Below are positions 1 to 8,126 of a DNA stretch of 64,000 nt, in pieces (position 1 is the first letter of the stretch; the number at the start of each line of letters is the position of its first letter). The DNA is from JAEMQF01 sp963791595 (lineage in GTDB: Bacteria; Pseudomonadota; Gammaproteobacteria; Burkholderiales; Burkholderiaceae_C). The position numbers and the translations under genes are program-made. The notes beneath the pieces are model-generated. The model was not told the DNA's origin. It made no database searches and worked only from the letters and a program-made list of their open reading frames with translations. The stretch lies in contig CAWBTF010000006.1 in NCBI GenBank assembly GCA_963791595.1, positions 1-64,000 of the forward strand. Direction: 5' to 3'.

Positions 1-79
1 GGCACCGAAAACCTGATCCAGCGCAAGGGTTGCTTCGCTGTTTTGCGCCACATTGGCTTGCCTGTTCACGGGCCGCAGC

Positions 80-947
80 ATGGAGACCTTGACCGACACC
101 CTATCCGCGATGCCGACCCGCAAGACGAACCGGGTTCGCGAACATGCGCTGTCGCGTGAACGCACGCAGGACGGCGCGTTGCGCGATGTGCGCGCCGCTT
201 GGCAGAGCCTGTTCGGGCGCACGCCCTTGTTGCCCGACCTGATCGAGCCGCTGCTGCTGCTGTCCAACGTGCGGCAGTTCGCGCCGGGCCAGCAGGTGCT
301 GTCGCGCCACGAGCCTGCGCGCAACTTGCTGTTGCTGGTGAATGGCGATGTCGGCCTGGGACTGAGCGTGCCCGGTGCGCCGTTTCGCATCGAGCGCAGC
401 GTGCGCGGCCCGGCTTGGCTCGACCTGAGCAGCGCCTGGCTGGAGTGCCGCCCCGCGGTGGACGGCGTGGCGCTCAGCATTGCGGTGGTGGTGAACGTGT
501 CGCGCAGCGCCTACCAGTCGCTGATGGTGCGCCATCCCGAACTGGCGCGCCGCACCGTCGTGTGCCTGGCCGAGCAGTTGCACGCCGCGACCGGCGTCAC
601 GCAGGACCTGATGCACAAAGACGCGCAGGCGCGCCTGGCCACTTGGCTGCTGCGCCGGCACGCCAGCGAAGGCGCGGCGGGGCGCATCGCCTTGCACGAA
701 CGCAAACGCGACATCGCCTCGCAACTCGCGGTCACGCCCGAAACCCTGTCGCGCCTGCTGAAGCAGTTCAGCGACGACGCGATTGCTCGAAGTGCACGGC
801 TACAGCATCGCCATCCTCGACGTGCCCGGCCTGCAGGCGCGGGCGGCAAGCGACGATGCCGGTGCTGCCGAGGTGCCGGTTGCCGGCCCAGCGTCACCCA
901 GCGCCGCACCGAACGCTGCGGGCAAGGTTCAGGCCGCCAGCACGTAG
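80..947 (+). CDS. Crp/Fnr-family transcription regulator, one frameshift
   Basis: Transcription factor with an N-terminal cyclic-nucleotide-binding-like fold (about residues 40-150) and a C-terminal winged helix. The recognition helix reads VTPETLSRLLKQF, which has the E-x-x-S-R pattern of FNR-type proteins that read TTGAT half-sites. No N-terminal cysteine cluster is present, so it is not a classical Fe-S FNR. The frame breaks near 781: removing one base in gcgattgctc restores ...DALLEVHGYSIAILDVPG and a stop at 945-947. Start is uncertain; ATG at 80 and 110 are both possible, with weak ribosome binding sites. Its 3' end overlaps the convergent phaC by 19 bases. Ligand and targets are unknown; the FNR boxes nearby are candidates. 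Confidence 0.8.
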
Positions 948-2896
948 CTCCCAGGCGCATCGGCCAGCGGCGCTTCAGGCGAGTCTGAACCGCGCGCACC
1001 GAATCCAGGCGGGGCGACACGCGCGTCCGCACGGTGACCCGGGCCTCGCGCCGAATGCTCTGCCAGCCAATCGTTCCACGCGGGCCACCACGAGCCCGGC
1101 AAGCGCGGCGCGGCCTGCAACCACGTGTCAGGGTCGAGGTGCTGCGCACCGCTGCCGCAGCTCAGCAGTTGGTAGCTGCGGTTCGCATGGCCGGGCTCGG
1201 AGACGATGCCGGCGTTGTGGCCGCCGCTGGTGAGCGCGAACGTGACCTCGGTGTCGGTGAGGATGTGGATCTTGTAGACGGACCGCCAGGGTGCCACGTG
1301 GTCGGTCAGCGTTCCCACCGCAAACAGCGGCACGCGAATGTCGGTCAGCGCGACCGGTTTGCCGTCCACCAGATAACGCCCATGCGCGAGCTGGTTGTCG
1401 AGGAACAGTTGGCGCAGGTACTGCGAGTGCATGCGCATCGGCATGCGGGTCGCATCGGCGTTCCACGCCGCCAGGTCGTTCATCGGCTGGCGTTTGCCCA
1501 GCAGATAGTTGTTCAGCCGGTACGACCAGATCAAGTCGTTCGAACGCAGCATCTGGAACGCGCCGGCCATCTGCTTCGAGTCGAGCACGCCGCGTTCGCG
1601 CATCGCGTCTTCGAGGAACGTGACCTGGCTGGCGTCGATGAACAAGGAAATTTCTCCCGGGTCTTCAAAGTCGACCTGGGCCGCGAGCAGGCTCAGGCTG
1701 GCCAGGCGCGCATCGCCATTGCGCGCCATCTGCGCCGCGGCGATCGCCGCGAGCGTGCCGCCCAGGCAATAGCCCACGAGGTGCACGCTTTGCTGGGGGC
1801 GCTCTTTCGGATACCGTTTGGCCACTTCGTCGAGCGCGGCCATCACGCCGAGCTGGCGGTAGTCGTCCAGCCCCAAGTCGCGGTCACGCGGGTCGCGCGC
1901 CGGGTCGGGGTTCTTCCATGAGATCGCGAACACGGTGTGGCCCTGGCCGACGAGCCAGCGGATCAGCGAGTTATGCGGCGACAGGTCGAGGATGTAGTAC
2001 TTCATGATCCACGCCGGCACGATCAGCACCGGCTGCGCATGCACGGTCTTGGTGGTGGGCGCGTACTGGATCAGCTCGATCAAGCGGTTCTTGAAGATCA
2101 CCTTGCCGGGTGTCGCGGCGACGTTTTTGCCGACCTCGAACGCGTCGGCACCCGCTGGCTTGCGCCCCGTTGCAGCACGTTGCCAATCCTCGATCGCGTT
2201 CAGCGCGCCTTGCAGCAAGTTCGCACCGCCGGTGCGCGCGATCTCGGCAAGCACGACCGGGTTGGTGCTCACGAAGTTGGACGGGGCAAAGCGATCCAGC
2301 CACTGGCGCGCGCCGAAGTTCAGCATGTGTTCGTGGTGCGGGCTCAATCCCGGCATGCCGGTCGTCGCCACATGCCACCATTGCTGCGCGAGCAAAAAGC
2401 CCTGCGCCATCACGTTGTACGGCCATTGTTGCCAGGCCGGATCGACGAAGCGCTTGTCCTGCGGCAAGGGTTCGATGCAGGGCGCGCATGACTGAGGGCG
2501 CAACGCCGCGTACGCGAACAGGCCCCAGCGCAGCGCCTTCTTCAGCGCTTTTTCGGCGAGCTGAACCTGCTTGCCGGGTGCCAGCGCGAGGTGCATCGCC
2601 CAGTCGGCGCTGGCCAGCGCGATCGACACCGGCGAGACGCCACCGGTGATCTGCGCGAGCGTCGCGCGCGTCGTCGGGTCCAGGCTCGCCCAGCGCGCCT
2701 CGAGTTCGGGAATGTCGGCCGCGATGCGCCCGAGCCAACTGCTCGCGGCGCGTTCGAGTGGATGCGCGTGCAGTGCTGTTTCGAGCGGTGCGGCGAGCAG
2801 GGTCGCGGCGTCGGGCGCCGGGCTTTCGGCGGTGGCGGCGCTGGTGCCGGTTGTGCCGGCTCTGCGGGTCAGGGCGGCGGCGGGGGCTCGGTCCAT
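929..2896 (-). CDS. phaC: Class I poly(3-hydroxyalkanoate) synthase PhaC
   Basis: Polymerises (R)-3-hydroxyacyl-CoA into storage polyester at the granule surface. The alpha/beta-hydrolase core carries the modified lipase box GYCLGG with the catalytic cysteine, the Asp in TDHVAPW and the His in SGGHNAGI, so the triad is complete. The N-terminal PHA-synthase domain covers about residues 75-250. I chose the ATG at 2896; an open frame continues upstream to 2980, but that stretch runs into an FNR box and is Arg-rich without family similarity. About 655 residues is somewhat longer than the usual 560-600 because of an Ala-rich N-terminal tail. An FNR palindrome lies about 70 bases upstream, which suggests induction under oxygen limitation. 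No phaA, phaB or phasin gene is adjacent. Confidence 0.93.
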   Translation of the reverse strand: MDRAPAAALTRRAGTTGTSAATAESPAPDAATLLAAPLETALHAHPLERAASSWLGRIAADIPELEARWASLDPTTRATLAQITGGVSPVSIALASADWAMHLALAPGKQVQLAEKALKKALRWGLFAYAALRPQSCAPCIEPLPQDKRFVDPAWQQWPYNVMAQGFLLAQQWWHVATTGMPGLSPHHEHMLNFGARQWLDRFAPSNFVSTNPVVLAEIARTGGANLLQGALNAIEDWQRAATGRKPAGADAFEVGKNVAATPGKVIFKNRLIELIQYAPTTKTVHAQPVLIVPAWIMKYYILDLSPHNSLIRWLVGQGHTVFAISWKNPDPARDPRDRDLGLDDYRQLGVMAALDEVAKRYPKERPQQSVHLVGYCLGGTLAAIAAAQMARNGDARLASLSLLAAQVDFEDPGEISLFIDASQVTFLEDAMRERGVLDSKQMAGAFQMLRSNDLIWSYRLNNYLLGKRQPMNDLAAWNADATRMPMRMHSQYLRQLFLDNQLAHGRYLVDGKPVALTDIRVPLFAVGTLTDHVAPWRSVYKIHILTDTEVTFALTSGGHNAGIVSEPGHANRSYQLLSCGSGAQHLDPDTWLQAAPRLPGSWWPAWNDWLAEHSARGPGHRADARVAPPGFGARGSDSPEAPLADAPGSYVLAA

Positions 2897-2966
2897 GGGT
2901 GGTGTGGGCGCGTCGGCGCGTGCGAATCGACGCCGTGGATGATGCGGGCACGACCCCCTTATCCGC

Positions 2967-2980
2967 TTGATGCCGATCAA
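2967..2980. promoter_or_regulatory. FNR/Crp-type box TTGATGCCGATCAA
   Basis: Perfect TTGAT-N4-ATCAA palindrome between divergent phaC and the hemerythrin gene, 71 bases from the phaC start and 65 from the hemerythrin start. It could serve both promoters. Confidence 0.8.
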
Positions 2981-3044
2981 GCCATCGCGCCGGCAGGTGC
3001 CGACAATTCATGGGCCCCAACTCGGTGTTCGACAGGAGAGCTGC

Positions 3045-3644
3045 ATGGCCCACGCGACCGTGAGAATCATCCGCGAGGAGCATGCCGCGCTGGCCGCGAT
3101 GCTGCGCTCGGTGCTGCTGTTGCTCGCGCAGTACCAGCGGCGCGGCGAGACGCCGGACTTCGCTTTGCTGCGCGCGATGCTGTTCTACATCGACGAGTTT
3201 CCGGAAGCGCTGCATCACCCGAAAGAGTCGACGCTGCTGTTCCCGAAGCTGCGCGCGCGCAGCAACGAAGCCTGGGCGGTGCTCGACAAGCTCGACCAGG
3301 AACACGGGCAGGGCGAGCGGCAGATCCGTTTCCTCGAGCGCGCGCTGCTCGGCTTCGAGATCGTCGGCGAGTCGCGCCGTGCCGTGTTTGAAGAGGCCTT
3401 GCAGCGCTACGTGGACTTCTACCTGACCCACATGCGCACCGAGGAACTCGAAGTGCTGCCGCTGGCCGAGCGCGTGCTGACGGAACAGGATTGGGCCGAG
3501 CTCGACGCCGAGTTCTCACAGAACCGCGACCCGCTCACCGGCCACGAACCGGAGGAGGAATTCCGCTCTCTGTTCAGCCGCATCGTGTGTCTGGCGCCGG
3601 CGCCGATCGGGCTGGGGACGCCGCAGAGCGAAACGCACGCCTGA
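3045..3644 (+). CDS. Hemerythrin HHE-domain protein
   Basis: Predicted four-helix diiron protein that binds O2 or NO, or senses or stores iron. Ligand-type residues appear in order: H in REEHAAL, HHPKE in the second helix, QEH in the third, and H-x-x-x-E in THMRTEELEVLP. The protein has 199 residues, about 40-50 longer than a minimal bacterial HHE domain because of a C-terminal tail. The start at 3045 is set by a good AGGAGA ribosome binding site at 3034. It lies divergent from phaC and shares its FNR box. Likely cytoplasmic, since no signal peptide is visible. Role in oxygen or nitrosative stress is inferred from family and context. Confidence 0.85.
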   Translation: MAHATVRIIREEHAALAAMLRSVLLLLAQYQRRGETPDFALLRAMLFYIDEFPEALHHPKESTLLFPKLRARSNEAWAVLDKLDQEHGQGERQIRFLERALLGFEIVGESRRAVFEEALQRYVDFYLTHMRTEELEVLPLAERVLTEQDWAELDAEFSQNRDPLTGHEPEEEFRSLFSRIVCLAPAPIGLGTPQSETHA

Positions 3645-3665
3645 TAGGCTGAGAACGTCTCTTTC

Positions 3666-4168
3666 TTACTCCCTCTCCGCTTTGGGAGAGGGGGGAGTTT
3701 CGGCGACGGGCGTGACCACGCGCGTCGGCAGGCTCCACAACCACCACGCGACCGATGGCGCCACGTTGCGCCCGGCAACCAGCGCCAAGGCGACTCCAGC
3801 ACCCACCAGGCACCGAGCGAGCTGATCGCCATCATCAGCGTCGCGAAACGCTTCACGCCGAGCGACACGGCGTGGTGCTCGCGCCAGTCGCGCAGCGGCG
3901 GGCCGAAGCGGGGGTGGTTCAGCATCCAGCGTTCGCAGCGCCGGCAACTGCGCGAAAAACACCACGCCGCGAGCAGCAGGAAGGGCACCGTCGGCATCAG
4001 CGGCAAGAACAGGCCGATGACACCCAACAGAACCGCGATCGACCCAGCGCTGAACCACAGCGCGCGCACGCCCCGATCGCCGAGCTGCGCGAACCAATGC
4101 CGCGGCGCAGGGGGCGCTGGCGATTCCTTGGCCGGCGAAACCGGGATGGGTTCTGGCATGAGGCTCAT
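3666..4168 (-). CDS. DUF454 (YbaN-like) inner-membrane protein, frameshifted
   Basis: Small membrane protein of unknown function. The N-terminal half has two hydrophobic segments (about residues 35-75) around the family pattern GLFLPLMPTVPFLLLAAWCF and the conserved CERW...HPRFG region. Near position 3795 the frame must shift to recover the usual hydrophobic C-terminus (LALVAGRNVAPSVAWWLW then LPTRVV). Restoring one missing C in GAGTCGCC would do this. The last codons read into a dispersed CCCTCTCC...GGAGAGGG repeat. Nothing in the context explains its role. Confidence 0.72.
3671..3692. repeat. Short dispersed inverted repeat, copy 1
   Basis: CCCTCTCC and GGAGAGGG arms with a six-base loop. 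This resembles a GC-rich intergenic repeat common in proteobacteria. A second copy lies at 4213-4233, so the two flank the DUF454 gene. It may also serve as a terminator. Confidence 0.75.
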
Positions 4169-4212
4169 GGTACGGGACTCGAGGCCCGGCCCTCACCAAG
4201 CCCTCACCCCAA

Positions 4213-4233
4213 CCCTCTCCCAGCGGGAGAGGG
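4213..4233. repeat. Short dispersed inverted repeat, copy 2
   Basis: CCCTCTCC (4213-4220) and GGAGAGGG (4226-4233), preceded by the pyrimidine-rich run ccctcaccccaa. Same family as the copy at 3671-3692. Confidence 0.75.
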
Positions 4234-4259
4234 GGCAAGAGCAAGCAGCTCGCAGCTTG

Positions 4260-4718
4260 TCAGGGCGACGGCCGGCCCGCGCCCTGCGCGCCGCTGGCGC
4301 GGGCTTCGAGGTAGGTGAACAGGTCCTTGACGTGGGCCTTGACGGTGGGTTCGGACTCCCACGCCGGCATCTGCGTCTCGCCCTGGCGGCGCCGCAGCAC
4401 GTCTTGAATGAAGGCTTCGCGCGCGGCGCCTTCGCGCGCCGCTTCGGCCGCCGGCATGACCCACTGGTAGCGCTGAAGCACGGTGCCGACGAAGCGCGCC
4501 TCGCTCATGCCGCGAATGCGCGGCAGCAGGTCGGGCGCGGCGGAGGTGCCGGCGGCGTCGGCGCCATGGCAGCGCGCGCAGTGCGTCTGGAACAGGCGCC
4601 AGCCGAGGTAGACGGGCTGCGCGGCGGCGGGCGAAGGCACCGTCTGCGCCCATGCAGTGTGGCACGCGGCGAGCGCCACAGCGATCGCGATGAGCCGTCG
4701 GGCAGTGCGCTTGTTCAT
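4260..4718 (-). CDS. Periplasmic monoheme cytochrome c
   Basis: Secreted class I cytochrome c of 152 residues. A signal peptide (residues 1-25, ending near HTAWA) is followed by a single heme-binding CARCH at about residue 47 and a Met-containing segment (ETQMPAWESE) that could supply the distal ligand. I placed the start at MNKRTARR; the open frame extends 21 codons further without a signal-like sequence. It lies 14 bases downstream of the DksA/TraR-like gene and is probably cotranscribed with it. Redox partner unknown. Confidence 0.87.
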   Translation of the reverse strand: MNKRTARRLIAIAVALAACHTAWAQTVPSPAAAQPVYLGWRLFQTHCARCHGADAAGTSAAPDLLPRIRGMSEARFVGTVLQRYQWVMPAAEAAREGAAREAFIQDVLRRRQGETQMPAWESEPTVKAHVKDLFTYLEARASGAQGAGRPSP

Positions 4719-4732
4719 GGTCCGTTGCGCGC

Positions 4733-5101
4733 TCACGCGGTGCGCGGCCGGTGTTCCGCCGCGCGTTGGCATTCCAGGCAAAGGCGTGCCCTCGGCAGCG
4801 CCTGCAAACGCGCCAGGGCGATCGCCTCACCGCAGCTTTCGCACTCGCCGTAACGCCCGCTGTCGAGCTTGCGCAGCGCGGCGTTCACGTCGTCAAGTTC
4901 GAGCTGCGAACGCTTCAACAGCGCGAGCTCGCGCTCGTCGTCGGCATCGGCGTCGGCGCCTTCGGTGCCGGCGATGAAGCTGTTGCCGGTGGCCGACGAC
5001 GGCTCGACGAGCTGCTGGCGGTGCGCCAGGATGTCGGCCAGCAGCTGCGCCGCCTCGGCGCTGAGGCGATCGCGCAGTGCGCTCATTTCGGCTGAGGTCA
5101 T
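4733..5101 (-). CDS. DksA/TraR-type C4 zinc-finger protein
   Basis: A 122-residue RNA-polymerase secondary-channel type protein. An N-terminal helical region is followed by the zinc finger CESCGEA...CLECQ near residues 93-115, with all four cysteines present. TraR/DksA family proteins modulate transcription with ppGpp or replace it. It is shorter than E. coli DksA (151 residues), and the usual acidic tip of the coiled coil is not obvious, so calling it DksA itself would be unsafe. It lies between a stress protein and a cytochrome on the same strand. Confidence 0.85.
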   Translation of the reverse strand: MTSAEMSALRDRLSAEAAQLLADILAHRQQLVEPSSATGNSFIAGTEGADADADDERELALLKRSQLELDDVNAALRKLDSGRYGECESCGEAIALARLQALPRARLCLECQRAAEHRPRTA

Positions 5102-5121
5102 GGTGTCTCCCGAGCGCTTCT

Positions 5122-5559
5122 TCAGTGCAGTACCAGCAGCGGCAGCTTGCTCAGCCCCAGCACGCCCTTGGTGCGCGAGCCGAACAGCATCTCGCCGAAC
5201 AGGCCTCGCCCATGCGTCACCATCACGATCATGTCGCAGCCCTGTTCGCGCGCGGTGTCGGCGATGGCCTCGTCGATCTGGTGCACCTGGGCATGAATGC
5301 CGTTGAACGGCACGCCGGCCGCGGCAGCGCGGTTCGCGAAGTTGCCGAGCACACCTTGCGCGTGTTGCTGCGTCGATTGTTCGTGCTGCTCGACCTCGTG
5401 CGCGAAATGCGGCCCCACGTGGCTGGGCGTGTGCATCGGCGGCTCGGCGACGAAGGCCGTGATGCTGGCGTCGAGCTGTTGCGCCAGGTCGATCCCGGCC
5501 TGCATCGCGCGCTCGGCGAGCTCGCTGCCATCGACGGGTATGAAGAGGTGCTTGAACAT
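5122..5559 (-). CDS. Universal stress protein (UspA family)
   Basis: Single-domain Usp of 145 residues starting MFKHLFIPVDGS. The ATP-binding signature G-x2-G-x9-G-S is recognisable in THGRGLFGEMLFGS near the C-terminus. A conserved start is set by AAGGAGTATTC upstream. An FNR-like element lies 55 bases upstream. Usp proteins of this type are commonly induced by Anr/FNR under oxygen starvation; that is known of the family, and regulation here is inferred. Confidence 0.9.
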   Translation of the reverse strand: MFKHLFIPVDGSELAERAMQAGIDLAQQLDASITAFVAEPPMHTPSHVGPHFAHEVEQHEQSTQQHAQGVLGNFANRAAAAGVPFNGIHAQVHQIDEAIADTAREQGCDMIVMVTHGRGLFGEMLFGSRTKGVLGLSKLPLLVLH

Positions 5560-5613
5560 GAATACTCCTTGACCGCTACAGGCGCAGCGTACTTTGCGGC
5601 GCCGCGCGGCACC

Positions 5614-5627
5614 TTGAGGTCGGTCAA
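5614..5627. promoter_or_regulatory. FNR-like box TTGAGGTCGGTCAA
   Basis: Imperfect FNR palindrome (TTGAG-N4-GTCAA) in the gap between the stress-protein start at 5559 and the end of the arginine-deiminase-like gene. Weaker than the other boxes. Confidence 0.5.
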
Positions 5628-5653
5628 GCCGCACGGCCGCTCGCACGCGCGCT

Positions 5654-6979
5654 TCACGCATCCCTTGCGATTGGGCAGCACAGCCCGTGGGCCGACGCGC
5701 CGACGCGCGCGAACTCGCTGCCGGGCACTTCAATCACCTCCACACCCGCCTGGCGCAGGCGCCGGTTGGTGCGCGCATTGCGCTCGAAGCCGAGCACGAT
5801 GCCCGGCGCCAGCGCGAGTGCGCCGTTGCCGTCGTCCCACTGCGCGTCGGGGTCGTCGTCGTGGTCGGCGCCGGTGGCGATGGCGTTCAGCGTGGGCGCT
5901 CCCAGCACTTGGCTGAGCAGGTCGAGCAGGTGCACGCCGGCGCGCGACTGCACCGCGACCGCTGCGCCGTGTGCACCCGGGCGCAGCTCCTGGCAGGCGA
6001 TGCGGTCCACCACGTCGGGACGGTAGGTCACGACGTCGGGCGAGCATTGCGTGAAGACTCGCTCCAGCGCGTCGGCCGGGCTCATGTCCGCGCCAAAGTG
6101 CGGGCCCGAGCGCGGCAGTTGCGCGGCGATCACCGTTTGCGCCGCACCGGCCTCGAACAGTGCGTGCGCGATCTGCACCGCGGCCTGCGGCTGGGTGCGC
6201 GCACCGGTGCCGATCAGCACCACGCCTTTGCCGAGCGGCATCACGTCGCCGCCGTCCGCGCAGGCGCGCGGCGCGCCGACGGCAGCGCCATTGCCCCACC
6301 AGATGCGCGGCCTCGCAGGCTCGAAGCGCGGATGAAAGCGGTACACCGCATCCACCAGCAGGGATTCGCTGCGCGGGCCACGCCAACTCGCGTGGTTGAT
6401 CAGCATGCCGCCGTGCACCCAGCTGTGGCTGTCGCGCAGGCACAGGGTGTGCGGCAAGGGCGGCAGCACGAACGGGTGCAGCGTCAGCGCCATGCCCATC
6501 GCGCCGCCGGCCGGCAGGCCCAGGTCGCCGAGGGTCGCGCCGCCGATCAGCAGCTCCGCCAGGCGCGGCGCGTCCAGGCTCTCGCACGCGGCGCGCAGTT
6601 CGACCCCGAGCACCTCCGCCACGTCGACGTGCGCGAGCATGCGCTCGAGCACCCAGGTGCGCGCGGGCGCCGACTCGAGCGTCTGCGCCAGCAGAGCGTG
6701 CAGCTCGAGCGCCTCGACCCCGTGCCGGGTCAGCGCGCCGACGAAATCGGCGAAATCGCGCTGCGCCCGCTCCACCCAGAGCGGCGCGTCGAATTTCAGT
6801 TCGCGGCAGATGCGCGGGCTCAGGCGCTCATGCGCCCGGCCGGGGTGACACACGAGCACGGCGCGCAACTGCCCGACCTCGGAATACACGCCCAGCGGCG
6901 GCGCGGCACCCGGCGCCGCAGCGGTCTGCCCTGCGGGGCCACCGCGCCGTGGATCGAATGCTGCGACGTTGTCTTTCAT
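5654..6979 (-). CDS. Arginine-deiminase-like protein lacking catalytic residues
   Basis: Clear member of the arginine deiminase fold over its whole 441 residues: LCLRDSHSW matches the FTRD motif region, GGDVMPLGKGVVLIG matches EGGDV, and the C-terminus SEF...CCPIARD matches the ADI end. However, the usual EGGD is ADGGD, the HLDT motif before VFT is absent (ALER is found), and the nucleophilic Cys of HCMTCPI is Gly in HGLCCPI. It is therefore probably not an active arginine deiminase. Start set at MKDNVAAF (6979); upstream sequence is not family-like. No arcB, arcC or arcD is present. Divergent from a Crp/Fnr gene with an FNR-like box between them. Possible role: pseudoenzyme or altered amidino-compound binding. 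Confidence 0.82.
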   Translation of the reverse strand: MKDNVAAFDPRRGGPAGQTAAAPGAAPPLGVYSEVGQLRAVLVCHPGRAHERLSPRICRELKFDAPLWVERAQRDFADFVGALTRHGVEALELHALLAQTLESAPARTWVLERMLAHVDVAEVLGVELRAACESLDAPRLAELLIGGATLGDLGLPAGGAMGMALTLHPFVLPPLPHTLCLRDSHSWVHGGMLINHASWRGPRSESLLVDAVYRFHPRFEPARPRIWWGNGAAVGAPRACADGGDVMPLGKGVVLIGTGARTQPQAAVQIAHALFEAGAAQTVIAAQLPRSGPHFGADMSPADALERVFTQCSPDVVTYRPDVVDRIACQELRPGAHGAAVAVQSRAGVHLLDLLSQVLGAPTLNAIATGADHDDDPDAQWDDGNGALALAPGIVLGFERNARTNRRLRQAGVEVIEVPGSEFARVGASAHGLCCPIARDA

Positions 6980-7294
6980 GCGGCTGCGGCTCTTTTTGCC
7001 CAGGTCTCGCCCGGTCTTGCGAAGTCCCTGCCGCAAAGGCCCAGCCTGTGAGGCGAAAAGACATACCCAATTGAAGCGAATGCTGCAATGGCCGCACCCA
7101 CGCCGCCTTGCGCCAGCACAAAGACGGTGCATCGCAGCACCGGCGAATGAGGCAATCCTCCGCAGCTTGCGGCTGCACTTGTCCGTTTACCGTTCGTTTA
7201 CCGAGTGTTGCCGAAGCACCGTTTGCGATTGATCAAGCATTTGCACGGTGCTCCTACGCTGACAGGCATCAACAACAGCCGCAGGAGAACGACG
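6980..7294. promoter_or_regulatory. Divergent promoter gap with FNR-like box at 7223-7236
   Basis: Non-coding gap of 315 bases between the divergent deiminase-like and Crp/Fnr genes. It contains TTGCGATTGATCAA at 7223-7236 (one strong ATCAA half-site, one weak), 59 bases upstream of the regulator start. The rest shows no convincing small gene. Confidence 0.6.
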
Positions 7295-8104
7295 ATGAAT
7301 GCCCCCAGCACCGGTTTCGAATCCCAAGCACTGCGCGCTGCGTTGCCGTCAGCGCTGGCCCGCCGACCAATGGCGCCGAGCCGCGTCGCCGAGCTTCCCG
7401 CCCCGGCGCCGCGCGTTGCAAAGGCGTGGCGCGACGCGTTGGCGCTGCTCGAGCAGCATGTGCCGTTCACGCGCCGCATGGTGCACGCGGGTGACGTGGT
7501 ACACAGCGGCGGCGAACCCTGCACGGCGCTGCACATCGTCAATTCCGGTATGGTGCGCAGCGTCAACTTCTCCGCCGACGGCCGCGAGCAGGTGGTGGGC
7601 CTGCACTTCAAGGGTGACTGGCTGGGTTTCGACGGCATCGCCAGCGGGCGCTACGGCTGCGACGCGATCGCGATGGACACCGGCGAAGTCTGGACCTTCC
7701 GCTACGACACGCTGCTGCGCGTGTGCGCCACTGTGCCGGCGCTGATGGCAGTGATGCATGTGGCGATGAGCGAGCAGATCGTGCGCGACCGCGATTCGTT
7801 GCTGGCGCTGGGCACGCTACCGGCCGACGCACGTGTGGCCGACTTCCTGAAGTTCTGGGCCGAGTCGCTGCGCGACCGTGGCCTGCGCACGGATCAGATC
7901 ACGCTGCGCATGACACGCGCCGAGATCGGCAATACGCTGGGCATGACGCTCGAAACGGTGAGCCGCGCGCTGTGCCGCATGGCGCGTGCCGGAGTGATTC
8001 TGTTCAATGAAAAGGGTCGGCGCGACATCAGCATTCCGAGCATCGACGCGCTCGGTGATTTCATCCAGGACGCCCTGACGCCCGGCGAGCGCGTGTTGCA
8101 GTAG
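7295..8104 (+). CDS. Crp/Fnr-family transcription regulator
   Basis: Intact 269-residue FNR-type factor. The sensor fold occupies about residues 50-165 and the winged helix residues 190-255, with recognition helix LGMTLETVSRALCRM carrying the E-x-x-S-R pattern for TTGAT half-sites. The N-terminus has no C-x3-C-x2-C cluster, so oxygen sensing by a 4Fe-4S cluster is unlikely; FixK-, DNR- or heme-type behaviour is possible. The start at 7295 follows a good CAGGAG ribosome binding site. An FNR-like box 59 bases upstream suggests autoregulation. It ends 22 bases from the convergent hybrid kinase gene. Confidence 0.9.
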   Translation: MNAPSTGFESQALRAALPSALARRPMAPSRVAELPAPAPRVAKAWRDALALLEQHVPFTRRMVHAGDVVHSGGEPCTALHIVNSGMVRSVNFSADGREQVVGLHFKGDWLGFDGIASGRYGCDAIAMDTGEVWTFRYDTLLRVCATVPALMAVMHVAMSEQIVRDRDSLLALGTLPADARVADFLKFWAESLRDRGLRTDQITLRMTRAEIGNTLGMTLETVSRALCRMARAGVILFNEKGRRDISIPSIDALGDFIQDALTPGERVLQ

Positions 8105-8126
8105 CCAGCCCAGCGAGAGCGCTGCG

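Noticed and set aside
2897..2980. N-terminal extension of PhaC to 2980
   Set aside because: The extension would cover the FNR box and has no similarity to PHA synthases; ATG 2896 is preferred.
3671..4233. The two CCCTCTCC repeats as ends of a mobile element around DUF454
   Set aside because: They are short self-complementary repeats of a common intergenic type, with no transposase or target duplication.
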